Shown here: positions 32,116 to 41,863 of the stretch, in pieces
Position numbering within the stretch: the stretch's first letter is position 1
Layout of the letters: each line of letters opens with the position of its first letter
Translations under genes and position numbers: made by a program
The notes under the pieces: generated by a model
What the model saw: the letters and a program-made list of their open reading frames with translations, nothing else
Told to the model about the DNA's origin: nothing
The model's database searches: none
From: Clostridium sp. CF012
Lineage (GTDB): Bacteria > Bacillota > Clostridia > Clostridiales > Clostridiaceae
Assembly: GCF_018861755.1 (NCBI RefSeq)
Contig: NZ_JAHLEF010000015.1
Span: 1-64,000, forward strand
Reading direction: 5' to 3'
DNA: 64,000 nucleotides

Positions 32116-33072
32116 TTATATCACCATCTTACCGCTCCATTTTCCACATCTATCTCCAAAGCAGCCTACAGTTTTTTCTCCATCTTTTATTGCAATTACT
32201 TCACAATTATTACCACAGCCATTGCACTCAATACTCCTAGGCACAAAATCATTAGTTGCTACTTCAAAGCCTTTAAAACTGGTTTTTCCACTTTTCATAA
32301 GTTCTTCCTTTGCAAGTATTGCCGCTCCTATTGCCCCCATTACGTCATAGTGCTCTGGAACATAAATCTCAATTCCTAGGGCTTTTTCAAAAGCTGCTTT
32401 AATGCCAATATTCGCTGCAACTCCACCTTGGAAAAATACTTTTCTGCGAATATCTTTTCCTTTCCCTACATTACTAAGATAATTCCGCACCATTGCTTCA
32501 CAAAGTCCTCCTATTATGTCTTCTTCGTTATACCCAAGTTGTTGCTTATGTATCATGTCAGATTCCGCAAACACAGCGCATCTACCAGCTATTCTTACAG
32601 GCGCTTTTGACTTTAATGCATACTCTCCAAATTTTTCAATAGGTATCTCCAGCCTCTCTGCCTGCCTATCAAGAAAAGACCCGGTACCTGCTGCACACAC
32701 CGTATTCATTGCAAAATCTGTAACTATGCCCTTTTTAAGTAAGATTATCTTTGAATCTTGGCCTCCAATTTCTAATATGGTACACACATCTTTGTCAATT
32801 TCTAAGGCTGCCACTGCATGAGCAGTAATTTCATTTTTTACGATGTCAGCTCCCATTAAAAAAGCTGCCATCTGCCTTCCGCTACCTGTAGTCCCTACAG
32901 AACTTATTTGTTCACTATGATATTGCTCACTTAAAATTTTAAGTCCAAATTGGATTGCCTTTATTGGTTTACCTTTTGTTCTTAAGTATAGCTTTTCAAT
33001 TACCTTTAAAGTATTATCTAGTAGTACAATGTTAGTACTTACAGATCCTACATCAACTCCCATATAGTACAT
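32116..33072 (-). CDS. BadF/BadG/BcrA/BcrD-type ATPase (2-hydroxyacyl-CoA dehydratase activator-like)
   Basis: A 318-residue ASKHA-fold ATPase: phosphate-1 motif GVDVGSVSTNIVL at the start, IGGQDSKII, the cluster-ligand region NTVCAAGTGSFLD and GRCAVFAESDM, and the adenosine motif GGVAANIG. The two cysteines (CAAG and GRC) are those that hold the dimer-bridging [4Fe-4S] cluster in activators such as HgdC. The C terminus adds a Cys-rich tail (CNGCGNNC and CFGDRCGKW). It is the last gene of a three-gene operon and overlaps the previous gene by 20 bases. Confidence 0.88.
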   Translation of the reverse strand: MYYMGVDVGSVSTNIVLLDNTLKVIEKLYLRTKGKPIKAIQFGLKILSEQYHSEQISSVGTTGSGRQMAAFLMGADIVKNEITAHAVAALEIDKDVCTILEIGGQDSKIILLKKGIVTDFAMNTVCAAGTGSFLDRQAERLEIPIEKFGEYALKSKAPVRIAGRCAVFAESDMIHKQQLGYNEEDIIGGLCEAMVRNYLSNVGKGKDIRRKVFFQGGVAANIGIKAAFEKALGIEIYVPEHYDVMGAIGAAILAKEELMKSGKTSFKGFEVATNDFVPRSIECNGCGNNCEVIAIKDGEKTVGCFGDRCGKWSGKMVI

Positions 33073-34150
33073 TGTTTTTCTTCCTTTCTAGCATATCTAT
33101 AAATGCTTCTATTCTAGTAATATATCCTGCCTCGCCAGTCATTTCGTCTACTACCAAGGTCATTATTGGAAAATCCTTGTCATTTGATATTGCAGGCAAA
33201 ATAGCTTTTGATACAATTTCCGGCATACAGCCCATAGGGAAAATTTGAATTGCTCCATCAAAATTATCTCTTTCTGCAAGTAGTACTTCTCCTATACATT
33301 CTCTAGCGTGACCACCAATATAATGTGGAAGATATTCTCTAGAGGCCATTCTTATGCCAATTGAATTAAGCTTAAGTGGGCTAAGCACTGCATCTTTAAC
33401 CCACCAACTTGGAGTAAGCATTCTTTTAGTTGCTACACCGTAATCCATAAGTTTGTCTTCTATATAAAGATTAGAAAAGGGTTCGATTACAGTATAAATT
33501 TCCCCAATAATTGCAATTTTGACTGGAGACTTATGTTCGTCAATAGGAATACTCTTAATTTTATTCTTATATTTTTTTAGAACATTCACCATGTCAGATG
33601 GAGTAATTGCTTTTGCAGCATTAATTTTGCATTCTTTTAAAAGCCTCTTAAATTCACCTTTATTTACTTCATATCCGGTTAAATAATTTGCTGCAGTTTC
33701 AATCTTTTCTATTAGATCAATTACATCATAGGCTGTCTTTAGAGCTCTGATTTTTTGAAACTTACCTTTTGTACTATTATTTGAAATCTTAGATAGACGA
33801 TTTAGTAATTCCTCTTTTCCTATATCAAAAGGGCTGTCAATTACAATAAAGGTCAAATCATGTCCTATTTTCTTTAGTGCATTAATCTGTAATTCACAGT
33901 ACTCACCAAATCTACAAGGTCCACAACTCCCAGGAAGTATTATGGTATCTGCTCCCATCTCTATACTCTGCAAATAATTACCCATCATGATTTTATAAGG
34001 TAAACACATTTCTTCTGGAGAAACCTTTGAACCCATCTCTAATGCTTCGTTGCTACTAAAAGGTGGAATTATGCACTCTATTCCCAGTCCATCAAATAGT
34101 GCTTTAGCTGCAAGATGTGTGTTGCCTAAATGTGGAAATGTTATTTTCAT
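33053..34150 (-). CDS. Acyl-CoA dehydratase activase-related protein (DUF2229-like)
   Basis: A 365-residue protein of the activase-related family that in many clostridia is fused to the activator. Cysteines in SPEEMCLPYKIMMG and PGSCGPCRFGEYCELQ are probable Fe-S ligands, and IFPMGCMPEIVSKAI is shared with dehydratase subunits. The closing MTGEAGYITRIEAFIDML recurs in the next gene. It may form an electron-transfer or substrate complex with the activator. The start is the ATG with AAAGGA upstream. Confidence 0.82.
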   Translation of the reverse strand: MKITFPHLGNTHLAAKALFDGLGIECIIPPFSSNEALEMGSKVSPEEMCLPYKIMMGNYLQSIEMGADTIILPGSCGPCRFGEYCELQINALKKIGHDLTFIVIDSPFDIGKEELLNRLSKISNNSTKGKFQKIRALKTAYDVIDLIEKIETAANYLTGYEVNKGEFKRLLKECKINAAKAITPSDMVNVLKKYKNKIKSIPIDEHKSPVKIAIIGEIYTVIEPFSNLYIEDKLMDYGVATKRMLTPSWWVKDAVLSPLKLNSIGIRMASREYLPHYIGGHARECIGEVLLAERDNFDGAIQIFPMGCMPEIVSKAILPAISNDKDFPIMTLVVDEMTGEAGYITRIEAFIDMLERKKNNVLYGS

Positions 34151-35042
34151 TATTATTTTTCCTTTCAATCATATCAATAAAAGCCTCAATTCTTGTGTCT
34201 AGACCGCCTTCACCAGTATGTTCATCAACTTTTAATATAAGTAGTGGAAAATCTTCAATTTTTTCTTTAATAAGTTCAAGTACAACAGAGTCTATTCCAC
34301 AAGCAAAGGATGATATATATATTGCTCCGGAAATTTCACTGTCTTTTGCTATTGCAGTTGTAAATCCATAAGAATTTGTAGCAAAGGTCCAAAAAGGCCT
34401 TTTAAAAAGAGTATTTACTTCTAACTTAATCTGCTTTTCCTCTACATATTCTTCTGTTACTACCCCCACCCCCATTTTATTTAATTTTTTTACTATATTC
34501 ATATTAATGAAAGTGTCGTAAAGATTATATGGATGCCCTACTAATGCAATAGTTATTTTAAAATCTTCATCTTTAATACCAAATTTAAAGTTTCTCTGCT
34601 CTTTTAAGGCACTGTTAAAGGCACTTTTTATTTTACTAGTATCCTTTGTAATCATCTTGCCAAGTTTTTTGCACCAAGTATATAGCTCCTTCTCATTTGT
34701 GGCATATATGGGTTCTGTCATTAGCTTTGGCATATTGGGTATGCTATATAATATCATTTCCGGAAGCCCACAAAACTTGGGGCATATAAATTCACGGGCG
34801 CGTACCCTCATAATTCTAGGTATTATTAATAAATCACATTTATCCTTTATATCTATTATATGTCCATGAAATATCTTTATAGGCAAACAAGCCTCGTCAA
34901 CGCAATATTTAACCCCTTGATTTAAAATCTCTTTATTTGTATCTTTAGATGTAATTACCTCTACATCTAATTCAGTTAAAAATTTCTCTATAAAAGGATG
35001 GTATTTACAATACAATAAGCCTTTTGGGACACCAACTTTCAT
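34104..35042 (-). CDS. Acyl-CoA dehydratase activase-related protein, paralogue
   Basis: A 312-residue paralogue of the preceding protein: MKVGVPKGLLYCKYHPF at the start, CVDEACLPIKIFHGH, FICPKFCGLPEM, and the ending DEHTGEGGLDTRIEAFIDMI. First gene of the operon, with GGAGG 6 bases before the ATG. Its 3' end overlaps the next gene by 47 bases, which points to translational coupling. The trio corresponds to the domains of the single large activase proteins of other clostridia, here as separate chains. Confidence 0.8.
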   Translation of the reverse strand: MKVGVPKGLLYCKYHPFIEKFLTELDVEVITSKDTNKEILNQGVKYCVDEACLPIKIFHGHIIDIKDKCDLLIIPRIMRVRAREFICPKFCGLPEMILYSIPNMPKLMTEPIYATNEKELYTWCKKLGKMITKDTSKIKSAFNSALKEQRNFKFGIKDEDFKITIALVGHPYNLYDTFINMNIVKKLNKMGVGVVTEEYVEEKQIKLEVNTLFKRPFWTFATNSYGFTTAIAKDSEISGAIYISSFACGIDSVVLELIKEKIEDFPLLILKVDEHTGEGGLDTRIEAFIDMIERKNNNENNISTFRQHTSCS

Positions 35043-35118
35043 AATTTCCTCCTTGTATTTCACTTTTTCAGCACTTCTCTATTCTGAACTATTAAGCTAA
35101 AAAGTATTCCTAAAATAT

Positions 35119-35148
35119 AAAAAGCCTGGAGTTAACCTCCAAGCTTTT
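35119..35148 (-). terminator. Terminator of the amidase gene
   Basis: AAAAGCTTGGAGG pairs with CTCCAGGCTTTTT on the minus strand, followed by TATATTTT. It touches the amidase stop codon. Confidence 0.75.
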
Positions 35149-36137
35149 CACATTATCAATCTAGTCCAAGTAATTATTCCCACTAGACCATCAGCTTTTA
35201 TTTTTTTTGTAATTTGATACTTTAATACCGCTTTTTCGGTAACATTACCAAATATTCCATCTATAGTTATATTTAATCTCCACTGAATATAACGGTTACA
35301 AGCAGTATTATTATTCCCGAATTTCAGCAGAGGCCTCTTGAAAATATTTACTAATGCATCATTTGTCTTCAAATCTACAACACCATTTATCTGTAATCCT
35401 ATTATGCCTTGGAACCTCCTAATGGCAGATGAAGTTTTTTCTCCCATAATTCCATCTTCACAAAGTTTTTTACCATTTGTATCTAATATATTTAATATGT
35501 TCAATTCTTTTTGAACTTTTAACAATTCAGTGCTTATAGATGGTTTGATCTCAGTTTCATTTACGAGGCACCCCGTAAGGCCTTTTACAATTGCATTTGC
35601 TATCCTTTCTGCATCAAATCTTTGCATATCCTCTTTAGAATCTACAAATCCACATTCCACAAGTATGGCAGGCATTTTTGTGTTTTTTAGTACATATAAG
35701 AAGCCACCATTCTTTACTCCCCTATTAACATAACCTAAGGCTGCTATGGCATCCACAACTCTTTTAGCTATTTCTTTACTCTCTTTTGATATTGCAAATA
35801 CTTCTGTTCCATGTCCACCACCTGCATTGAAATGAATAGACACATATAAATCCACCTTCTCCTCATTAGCTTTGTTTATTCTTTTATAAAGTGAATTACC
35901 TAAATTAGATGCACCAATAGGAGTGCAGTTCACTACCTCATGCTTAAGTACTTCCAGTTTTTCAATGACGCGAACTCCAACCTGTTTATTTAGCTCATCT
36001 TCTTTTCTTATACCCACAGCACCAGCGTCTACAAGTGGGCAATTGTGACCAATATCAATCCCATATTTCAAAATATCCCCCCCTAAGCTTAGGCACATAA
36101 AAATAAATAACAAGCCAGTACACTTGTTTATTTTCAT
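35148..36137 (-). CDS. N-acetylmuramoyl-L-alanine amidase with peptidoglycan-binding domain
   Basis: A zinc amidase of the Amidase_3 type: zinc ligands in GIDIGHNCP, the glutamate after the first helix (KEDELNKQV), YVSIHFNAGGG and LVECGFVDS. After residue 205 come two PG_binding_1-like repeats (LCEDGIMGEKTSSAIRRFQ and ITIDGIFGNVTEKAV). It cuts the lactyl-Ala bond of peptidoglycan. The start is uncertain: the ATG at 36137 gives a short hydrophobic leader (KCTGLLFIFMCLSLGG), whereas a TTG at 36071 preceded by GGGGGG would begin directly at KYGIDIGHN, like cytoplasmic phage-type enzymes. Confidence 0.88.
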   Translation of the reverse strand: MKINKCTGLLFIFMCLSLGGDILKYGIDIGHNCPLVDAGAVGIRKEDELNKQVGVRVIEKLEVLKHEVVNCTPIGASNLGNSLYKRINKANEEKVDLYVSIHFNAGGGHGTEVFAISKESKEIAKRVVDAIAALGYVNRGVKNGGFLYVLKNTKMPAILVECGFVDSKEDMQRFDAERIANAIVKGLTGCLVNETEIKPSISTELLKVQKELNILNILDTNGKKLCEDGIMGEKTSSAIRRFQGIIGLQINGVVDLKTNDALVNIFKRPLLKFGNNNTACNRYIQWRLNITIDGIFGNVTEKAVLKYQITKKIKADGLVGIITWTRLIM

Positions 36138-36266
36138 GTTCCTTAAACATTAATTCTTAAAAAATTTATATATCACAATTAAAATATGCTAATGTATCCA
36201 TATTGTGTAATAAAATATAATTTTGCAACATATTTTATTTACAAGGCAGTAGAAGGATGTGATTAT

Positions 36267-36752
36267 TTGAGCGTTAAAATAAAGAAATATATTTTAATTA
36301 TAATATGTATTTTATTCTCTTTAGACCTCTATGGATGTAATAAAAAATTCAATAAAAATATTTTCACAAAAGCTAAGCCAAACAATTATTATTACACGAG
36401 TTCATTAATGAAGGATTTATCTCTAGAAAAACCAACAGAGCTTTATGCTCTATATATGAATTTTTATAAGAAGAAAGACCTTTCCGTGGAGGATTTATCC
36501 ACATTCACTGAGTTTTTTAATTCATTAAATAATGATAGTTTCACAGAAAAGCCAGCAAATTTGCCACCTAAACCAATCTATAAGATATTTTTAACCTTTA
36601 GTGAAAATAAATATATTATAAATGTCTATAATGAAAATTTCATTTCCATATATCCCTGGGACGGTAGCTATAAAATGGATTACATTGACACAAGTAAAAT
36701 GTACAAAGCTTATAATCTTTATGGCCTATGCAAATACCTTATACCTAAATAA
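36267..36752 (+). CDS. Small lipoprotein, unrecognised
   Basis: A 161-residue protein starting at a TTG (AAGGATGTGA upstream) with a basic-hydrophobic signal (KIKKYILIIICILFSLDLYG) and a lipobox cysteine after it. The mature part is a mixed polar domain with FTEFFNSLNNDSF and a late FISIYPWDGSYKMDYI. The combination resembles small clostridial lipoproteins of unknown function. A longer frame from an ATG at 36186 lacks a site. Confidence 0.65.
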   Translation: MSVKIKKYILIIICILFSLDLYGCNKKFNKNIFTKAKPNNYYYTSSLMKDLSLEKPTELYALYMNFYKKKDLSVEDLSTFTEFFNSLNNDSFTEKPANLPPKPIYKIFLTFSENKYIINVYNENFISIYPWDGSYKMDYIDTSKMYKAYNLYGLCKYLIPK

Positions 36753-36767
36753 GGTATTTGTTTTTTT
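36731..36767 (+). terminator. Terminator of the lipoprotein gene
   Basis: CAAATACCTTAT and ATAAGGTATTTG form a stem closed by a short loop and followed by seven Ts. It overlaps the stop codon. Confidence 0.88.
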
Positions 36768-36900
36768 CTAGGATTATTTCGTTATCCTCTATAAATAATC
36801 ACATTATAAGTATATAATTTCTAATATAGATAAGCATATATAAAAAAATAGAAAGGCACATAGCAATAGATGATTGTTATGCACTTAAGATAACTACAAA

Positions 36901-36931
36901 GGGACCTAACATTAATAATTGTTAGGTTCCC
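36901..36931 (+). promoter_or_regulatory. Leader hairpin before the large fusion gene
   Basis: GGGACCTAAC and GTTAGGTTCCC form a 10-bp stem with a short loop, ending 14 bases before the ribosome binding site. No T-run follows. It could be an attenuator or 5' stabiliser; nothing known is recognised. Confidence 0.45.
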
Positions 36932-36955
36932 CAGAAAACTAAGAGGAGGCCATGC

Positions 36956-39900
36956 ATGCAAGCTTTAGATTTTAAAGAGATTAATCAAAAAATATCCAGA
37001 AAATTATTAGGCCCAAATCATTTAAAAAAATATGATATTTCAAAAAATCTTATTGAAAAATTTTTATCCAGCTCATGTTATTTAGAAAACTTAAGAATTA
37101 TGATAGAATGCAAGGATTTTACATGTACACGTACTCTTTTAATTTGTGAAGATGTTATGAGTGAACTATGCAAGGATATATTACCCAAAGATATGCTTAG
37201 GTACTTATATAATTTTACATTAAACAAGTCCTTTCCAGAGGCTGTAACCATGGTGCTTGGTAGTAATCTAAATTCTGCCTGTGAGCTATATCTATCAGTT
37301 CTTAGAATTGTATGCAATGTGCAAAAAAATTATAGCGATAACACTTGGCAAAGTAACTACGCCATGGATTTTTTACTAGAGGAAGAAATAGATAATTTAG
37401 AAAATAACGATGAGTATATAAAATTTATTAAAGCTTTTAAAAAAGATTACATCTATGAAATGATGAAACTAAATGGTGAAGTTTTTAAATATAATACCCT
37501 TGATCATATTTGTGGAGTTCATTACCTTGCATTGCATCTTGCAAGGCAACTTAAGATTAAAAAAATCAAAATAGATCTAGGAAGAGTATCAGGAGCTGCT
37601 GCTGGACATGATGTTGGAAAATATGGTTGCTTCGGTGAAGATCTTAAAAGAGTTCCTCATTTACATTACTATTATACAGATCAATGGTTTAAAAAACATA
37701 GTATAAATTATATTAGAAATATTGCAATAAATCATTCTACCTGGGATTTGGAACTTGAAAATCTTTCACTAGAATCACTTATATTAATATATTCCGACTT
37801 TAGAGTTAAAAATCTTGAAACTAGCCAAGGTCCAACCATGAACATTTTTCCCCTGGATAAATCCTTCAAGGTTATACTTGATAAATTAGAAAATGTGGAT
37901 GAAAAAAAAGAAAAAAGATATAGGAGGGTATATGCTAAACTAAAAGATTTTGAAGATTTTTTAATTAGTATTGGCATTAACACGTCCCTTGAGAGTACTA
38001 AAATTCCAGTGATTCAGAAAACTCCAATTTATTCTTTAATGCAAGGAGCAGATATTGTTCAAAATCTTAAATATCTTTCTATAAACCATAATATTAACTT
38101 AATGCATATGCTGCGTGATGAATTTTCTTTAGATGAAATATTGGAACAAGCTAGAAGTGAAAAGCATTGGAAAAATTTAAGACAATATATAATGGTATTT
38201 GAAGAATATTCTACCTATTTAACTCAAAAACAAAAGCTACAGACTATGAAGTTTCTCTATGATAATTTGACTCATTCTGAAGATGATATCAGACGACTTT
38301 GTGCTCAGCTTATTGGAGTACTTATTGCTATTTTTGACGAAGACTATAACAAAGAAATTCCTAAAAATGTTAATATGGAAAGTCCCAATATATCAAGTTC
38401 AGACTTATTTGTGGAATATTTGAATTTGTTACTTTACCCAAGCCACAAAATGATTCCAGATCATAGAACTTGGATGGGTTATAGCACTAAAATTATGGTT
38501 AACTCCTTATTTGAAAATTGCAGGAAAAGTATGCTTATTCACTACAGAAATATTATTCTTAAGTATTATGACGTATCTCGTCTTAGTAATACAGAAACTC
38601 AATTGTTTTTATTAGAAACTTTAAAATATATTCCCATGGAGCCCTATGAAGACAACATGTCCATATTATTTAAATATGTAATTTTAATGACAAACAAAAG
38701 AAGCAGTATTCTAAGACTTTCTGCCTTAGAAGTTATAAACGACTTAATAATCAAGCTTCCAAAATTAAATTATCTAAAGGAGAATTTAATAGGTCAGTTT
38801 GCTAGTTACTATACTAAAAGTAAAATCCCTGCTGAAAATTTACTTAAGCTTAAAATTTTCACATTGCTTAATATAAAAACCTCTATTCCTATTTTTCAGA
38901 ACTTTTGTGAGCAAGATTACGCAAAGATACCTGATATATTTTTAAGTAATTTAAAAACAGCAACTGATTGGATAAAAAAGAAAAATCAAATCGATTTATT
39001 GTTAAACTACACCTTAAATAAAGCACCTACAACGGGCCTACATACTGCCATCCATTTTTGCAATTTACTTAAAGTAAGTGCTGTAGAGGGTGTTCGAAGT
39101 AAGGCAGGCATTGCCATACTTAAACTTATGCCAACACTTACACTACCTGAGCGAAATGAAATTTCAATAGAACTTCTTCGGGCACTGGAAATAGAAGGCC
39201 ATAGATTTACTGAGTATATTCCGCCCTATCTTGGTGAAATACTTCTTTGGCTGCAACCTGTGGAGTTAAATGAAATCATTGATGATTTAAAAATAAAAAT
39301 AAAAATAGCCAATGAGAATGTAAAACCGCTTATTCTTAAGACCCTAGGTGTGTGCTTAGCTAATTACCCTAAATATAAAAATAGGTTTATTGAAAAATTA
39401 GAGGATTATGATAATCGCCTTTTAAATATACTTGGTATACTTTTAAACGGCCTTGGTGATTACAAAATAAAAGTTAAGCAGTCGGCCGTAAGTACCCTTG
39501 GAAAAGATGTTTTTGGTTCTAAAATCCTATCTTTGGAGGAGAAAATTGTTGTATTTAAATTAACGGCAAAAAAAATTCTTACACTAATTACAGAGGATGA
39601 CGCGCAGCAATTACTTTTCCTTACAAATTCTGCTGCATTAAATCATATATATAGATTTATATCAGATTTCAGTTTCTTCATAGGTGAAATTAATATACCA
39701 ATTCCTTCAAAAACAGCTTTTTTCCCAGGTACCTTTGACCCCTTTTCCCTTAGTCATAAAAACATTGCAAAATCTATAAGAAATTTGGGTTTTGAAGTTT
39801 ATTTATCTGTGGATGAGTTTTCTTGGTCAAAAAAAACCTTGCCAAACTTACTTCGTAAAAATTTGCTAAGTATGTCTATTGCAGATGAATTAAATATTTT

Positions 39901-41818
39901 TATTTATCCAGAAAGCTATCCAACAAATATATCGAATCCAGAGGATTTGAAAGAGTTAAAGAAAAACTTTAAAGAATCTCAGGTTTATTTTGCCTCTGGT
40001 AGTGATGTTATATTAAATGCTTCTTGCTATAAAAATCCTATAACTGAATTCTCTATACACACTTTCCCACATATAATTTTTGAACGTGGAAAAAACAAAC
40101 AATTAGATGAGGCTACGAAAAGAATCCTTGGAGACATTAAATTAATAAATCTTCCCTCTACTTATGCCAGCATTAGCTCTAGTCAAATAAGAAATTATAT
40201 TGACGACAACCGTGATATTTCAAGTTTAATTGATCCGCTCGTTCAACAGTATATTTATGAAAATGGTTTTTATCAAAGAGAACCACAAGATAAGCTTTCC
40301 CTGGCATACCCTCATATAGATATTGAGTTTGCTGAGGAGTTTACTGAAAGCTTTATAAAAAAACTTTCTAATTCCTGTAATGATAAAGAGCTTGTTTTCC
40401 AAATTTTAACCCAGCTTTCAAAAAAAATCGCCCCAAAACTTGTAATAATTAAAAATATTCAAAATCATGAAATTCTAGGTTTTGCATCAATGCATTGGAT
40501 TCGTTCTAATATTTTATACAGTGAATTATATGATGATAAATTATCATCATATATTCGTGAGAATGCTTCTGGTAGAATTATTCTTATTGATTTAATGTAT
40601 ATAAACAATAAGGAAAAAAATAAAGAAAAAAACAAACTATTGGAGCAAATACTTATTACAGAGTCTTTAGCTTACGCATTATCCAAAGACTATGAATATG
40701 CAATTTTCAAACCAATTTTGCAAGAATTATATGATCCCTCTTTAATAGAACTCTTATATTTGCATGGTTTTAAGAAAATTGCTACCACTGATCCTAGCTT
40801 AACGGCCCTTGTGGTAGATATGAATAACCCTTGCGTACTGAATTTAGATTTAGAAAATATTCTTAAAGAACCCTTTAGAAGCAGTCCACGCGTAAAGCAA
40901 ATTATTTATAGTACAAGAAAGCGTTTGCAAAAGGCTATTTCTAATTTGTATCCTGGCGAACTCGTATTATCCTTTGATAGCGATATACTTCATCAGCAAA
41001 TGATAAAAAAGGTTTGCAGTGAGAATAATGTTCCAATTAAAATAAGCCACAATAAACAAAACGGCGAAGCTATGTGTGTACCTTATGGAGATATTTTAGA
41101 CAGATATATAGTTCCCAATACTGTTACTAAATCACTGCATACAGAAAAATTTTTCAACCCTGATATTAAAAAGTTTCATATTGGAGAGTTTCCTTATTAC
41201 TTAAACCTTGAACATCAAATTAAAATGATAAAGTCCTTTAATAGGCCTGTAATACTAGTAGATAATATACTTCATAAAGGTTATAGGATGAAGGCTTTGG
41301 ACCCTCTCTTAAAAAAAGAGTCGGTAAATGTATCTAAGATCATTGCTGGAATCTTATCTGGTCGTGGAAAAGATCTAATGGATATGCAGCGCCGGGATGT
41401 TGATAGTGTTTACTTTATACCCAAGCTTAAACTTTGGTTTAATGAGAATACACTATACCCCTTTATTGGTGGAGATGCTCTTTGGAGGGGTACTTATCCC
41501 AAAAGAAACTTACTTCCTTCCATTAATTTAATACTTCCATATACTTATCCAGTATTTATAAAAAATGCGCCCCCTAAGTGTATATATGAATTATCAAGGG
41601 TGTGTATTGAAAATTCTATAGAGCTTTTAAAAGTTTTAGAAAATGAATATCATCTTTTATATACTCGTAATTTAACTTTAGCTTCCTTAGGTGAAGTTTT
41701 TACTATTCCGCGTTGCCCTGATATTGGACGTGATATGCAATATGATTTAAATATATCTCCCTCACACTACCTAGAAAACGATTTACAACAATTACGTAGG
41801 CTCGATAATATATTATAA
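36956..41818 (+). CDS. 1620-residue multidomain protein: HD, helical repeats, NadD-like nucleotidyltransferase, GNAT-like, PRTase-like
   Basis: A cytoplasmic giant with no signal peptide. Parts in order: an HD region (about 175-290) with LDHICGVHYL, GAAAGHDVGKYG and INHSTWD; a long HEAT-like helical middle (about 380-910); a NadD-like nucleotidyltransferase (about 918-1105) with FFPGTFDPFSLSHKNIA, where the usual HxGH is SLSH, and the closing SISSSQIRNYI; a GNAT-like part (about 1130-1290) ending LYLHGFKKI; and a phosphoribosyltransferase-like part (about 1330-1500) with VILVDNILHKGYRM. Annotators often call relatives cytidyltransferase. AGGAGG precedes the ATG by 6 bases. The substrate is unknown. 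Confidence 0.78.
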   Translation: MQALDFKEINQKISRKLLGPNHLKKYDISKNLIEKFLSSSCYLENLRIMIECKDFTCTRTLLICEDVMSELCKDILPKDMLRYLYNFTLNKSFPEAVTMVLGSNLNSACELYLSVLRIVCNVQKNYSDNTWQSNYAMDFLLEEEIDNLENNDEYIKFIKAFKKDYIYEMMKLNGEVFKYNTLDHICGVHYLALHLARQLKIKKIKIDLGRVSGAAAGHDVGKYGCFGEDLKRVPHLHYYYTDQWFKKHSINYIRNIAINHSTWDLELENLSLESLILIYSDFRVKNLETSQGPTMNIFPLDKSFKVILDKLENVDEKKEKRYRRVYAKLKDFEDFLISIGINTSLESTKIPVIQKTPIYSLMQGADIVQNLKYLSINHNINLMHMLRDEFSLDEILEQARSEKHWKNLRQYIMVFEEYSTYLTQKQKLQTMKFLYDNLTHSEDDIRRLCAQLIGVLIAIFDEDYNKEIPKNVNMESPNISSSDLFVEYLNLLLYPSHKMIPDHRTWMGYSTKIMVNSLFENCRKSMLIHYRNIILKYYDVSRLSNTETQLFLLETLKYIPMEPYEDNMSILFKYVILMTNKRSSILRLSALEVINDLIIKLPKLNYLKENLIGQFASYYTKSKIPAENLLKLKIFTLLNIKTSIPIFQNFCEQDYAKIPDIFLSNLKTATDWIKKKNQIDLLLNYTLNKAPTTGLHTAIHFCNLLKVSAVEGVRSKAGIAILKLMPTLTLPERNEISIELLRALEIEGHRFTEYIPPYLGEILLWLQPVELNEIIDDLKIKIKIANENVKPLILKTLGVCLANYPKYKNRFIEKLEDYDNRLLNILGILLNGLGDYKIKVKQSAVSTLGKDVFGSKILSLEEKIVVFKLTAKKILTLITEDDAQQLLFLTNSAALNHIYRFISDFSFFIGEINIPIPSKTAFFPGTFDPFSLSHKNIAKSIRNLGFEVYLSVDEFSWSKKTLPNLLRKNLLSMSIADELNIFIYPESYPTNISNPEDLKELKKNFKESQVYFASGSDVILNASCYKNPITEFSIHTFPHIIFERGKNKQLDEATKRILGDIKLINLPSTYASISSSQIRNYIDDNRDISSLIDPLVQQYIYENGFYQREPQDKLSLAYPHIDIEFAEEFTESFIKKLSNSCNDKELVFQILTQLSKKIAPKLVIIKNIQNHEILGFASMHWIRSNILYSELYDDKLSSYIRENASGRIILIDLMYINNKEKNKEKNKLLEQILITESLAYALSKDYEYAIFKPILQELYDPSLIELLYLHGFKKIATTDPSLTALVVDMNNPCVLNLDLENILKEPFRSSPRVKQIIYSTRKRLQKAISNLYPGELVLSFDSDILHQQMIKKVCSENNVPIKISHNKQNGEAMCVPYGDILDRYIVPNTVTKSLHTEKFFNPDIKKFHIGEFPYYLNLEHQIKMIKSFNRPVILVDNILHKGYRMKALDPLLKKESVNVSKIIAGILSGRGKDLMDMQRRDVDSVYFIPKLKLWFNENTLYPFIGGDALWRGTYPKRNLLPSINLILPYTYPVFIKNAPPKCIYELSRVCIENSIELLKVLENEYHLLYTRNLTLASLGEVFTIPRCPDIGRDMQYDLNISPSHYLENDLQQLRRLDNIL

Positions 41819-41863
41819 TTTATTGTAATAAACCTAAGAATAAATAAAAAGAGGTGCTTTAGA

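Noticed and set aside
36901-36931. Known riboswitch before the large fusion gene
   Set aside because: Only a simple hairpin is visible; no conserved aptamer segment matches a class I know.
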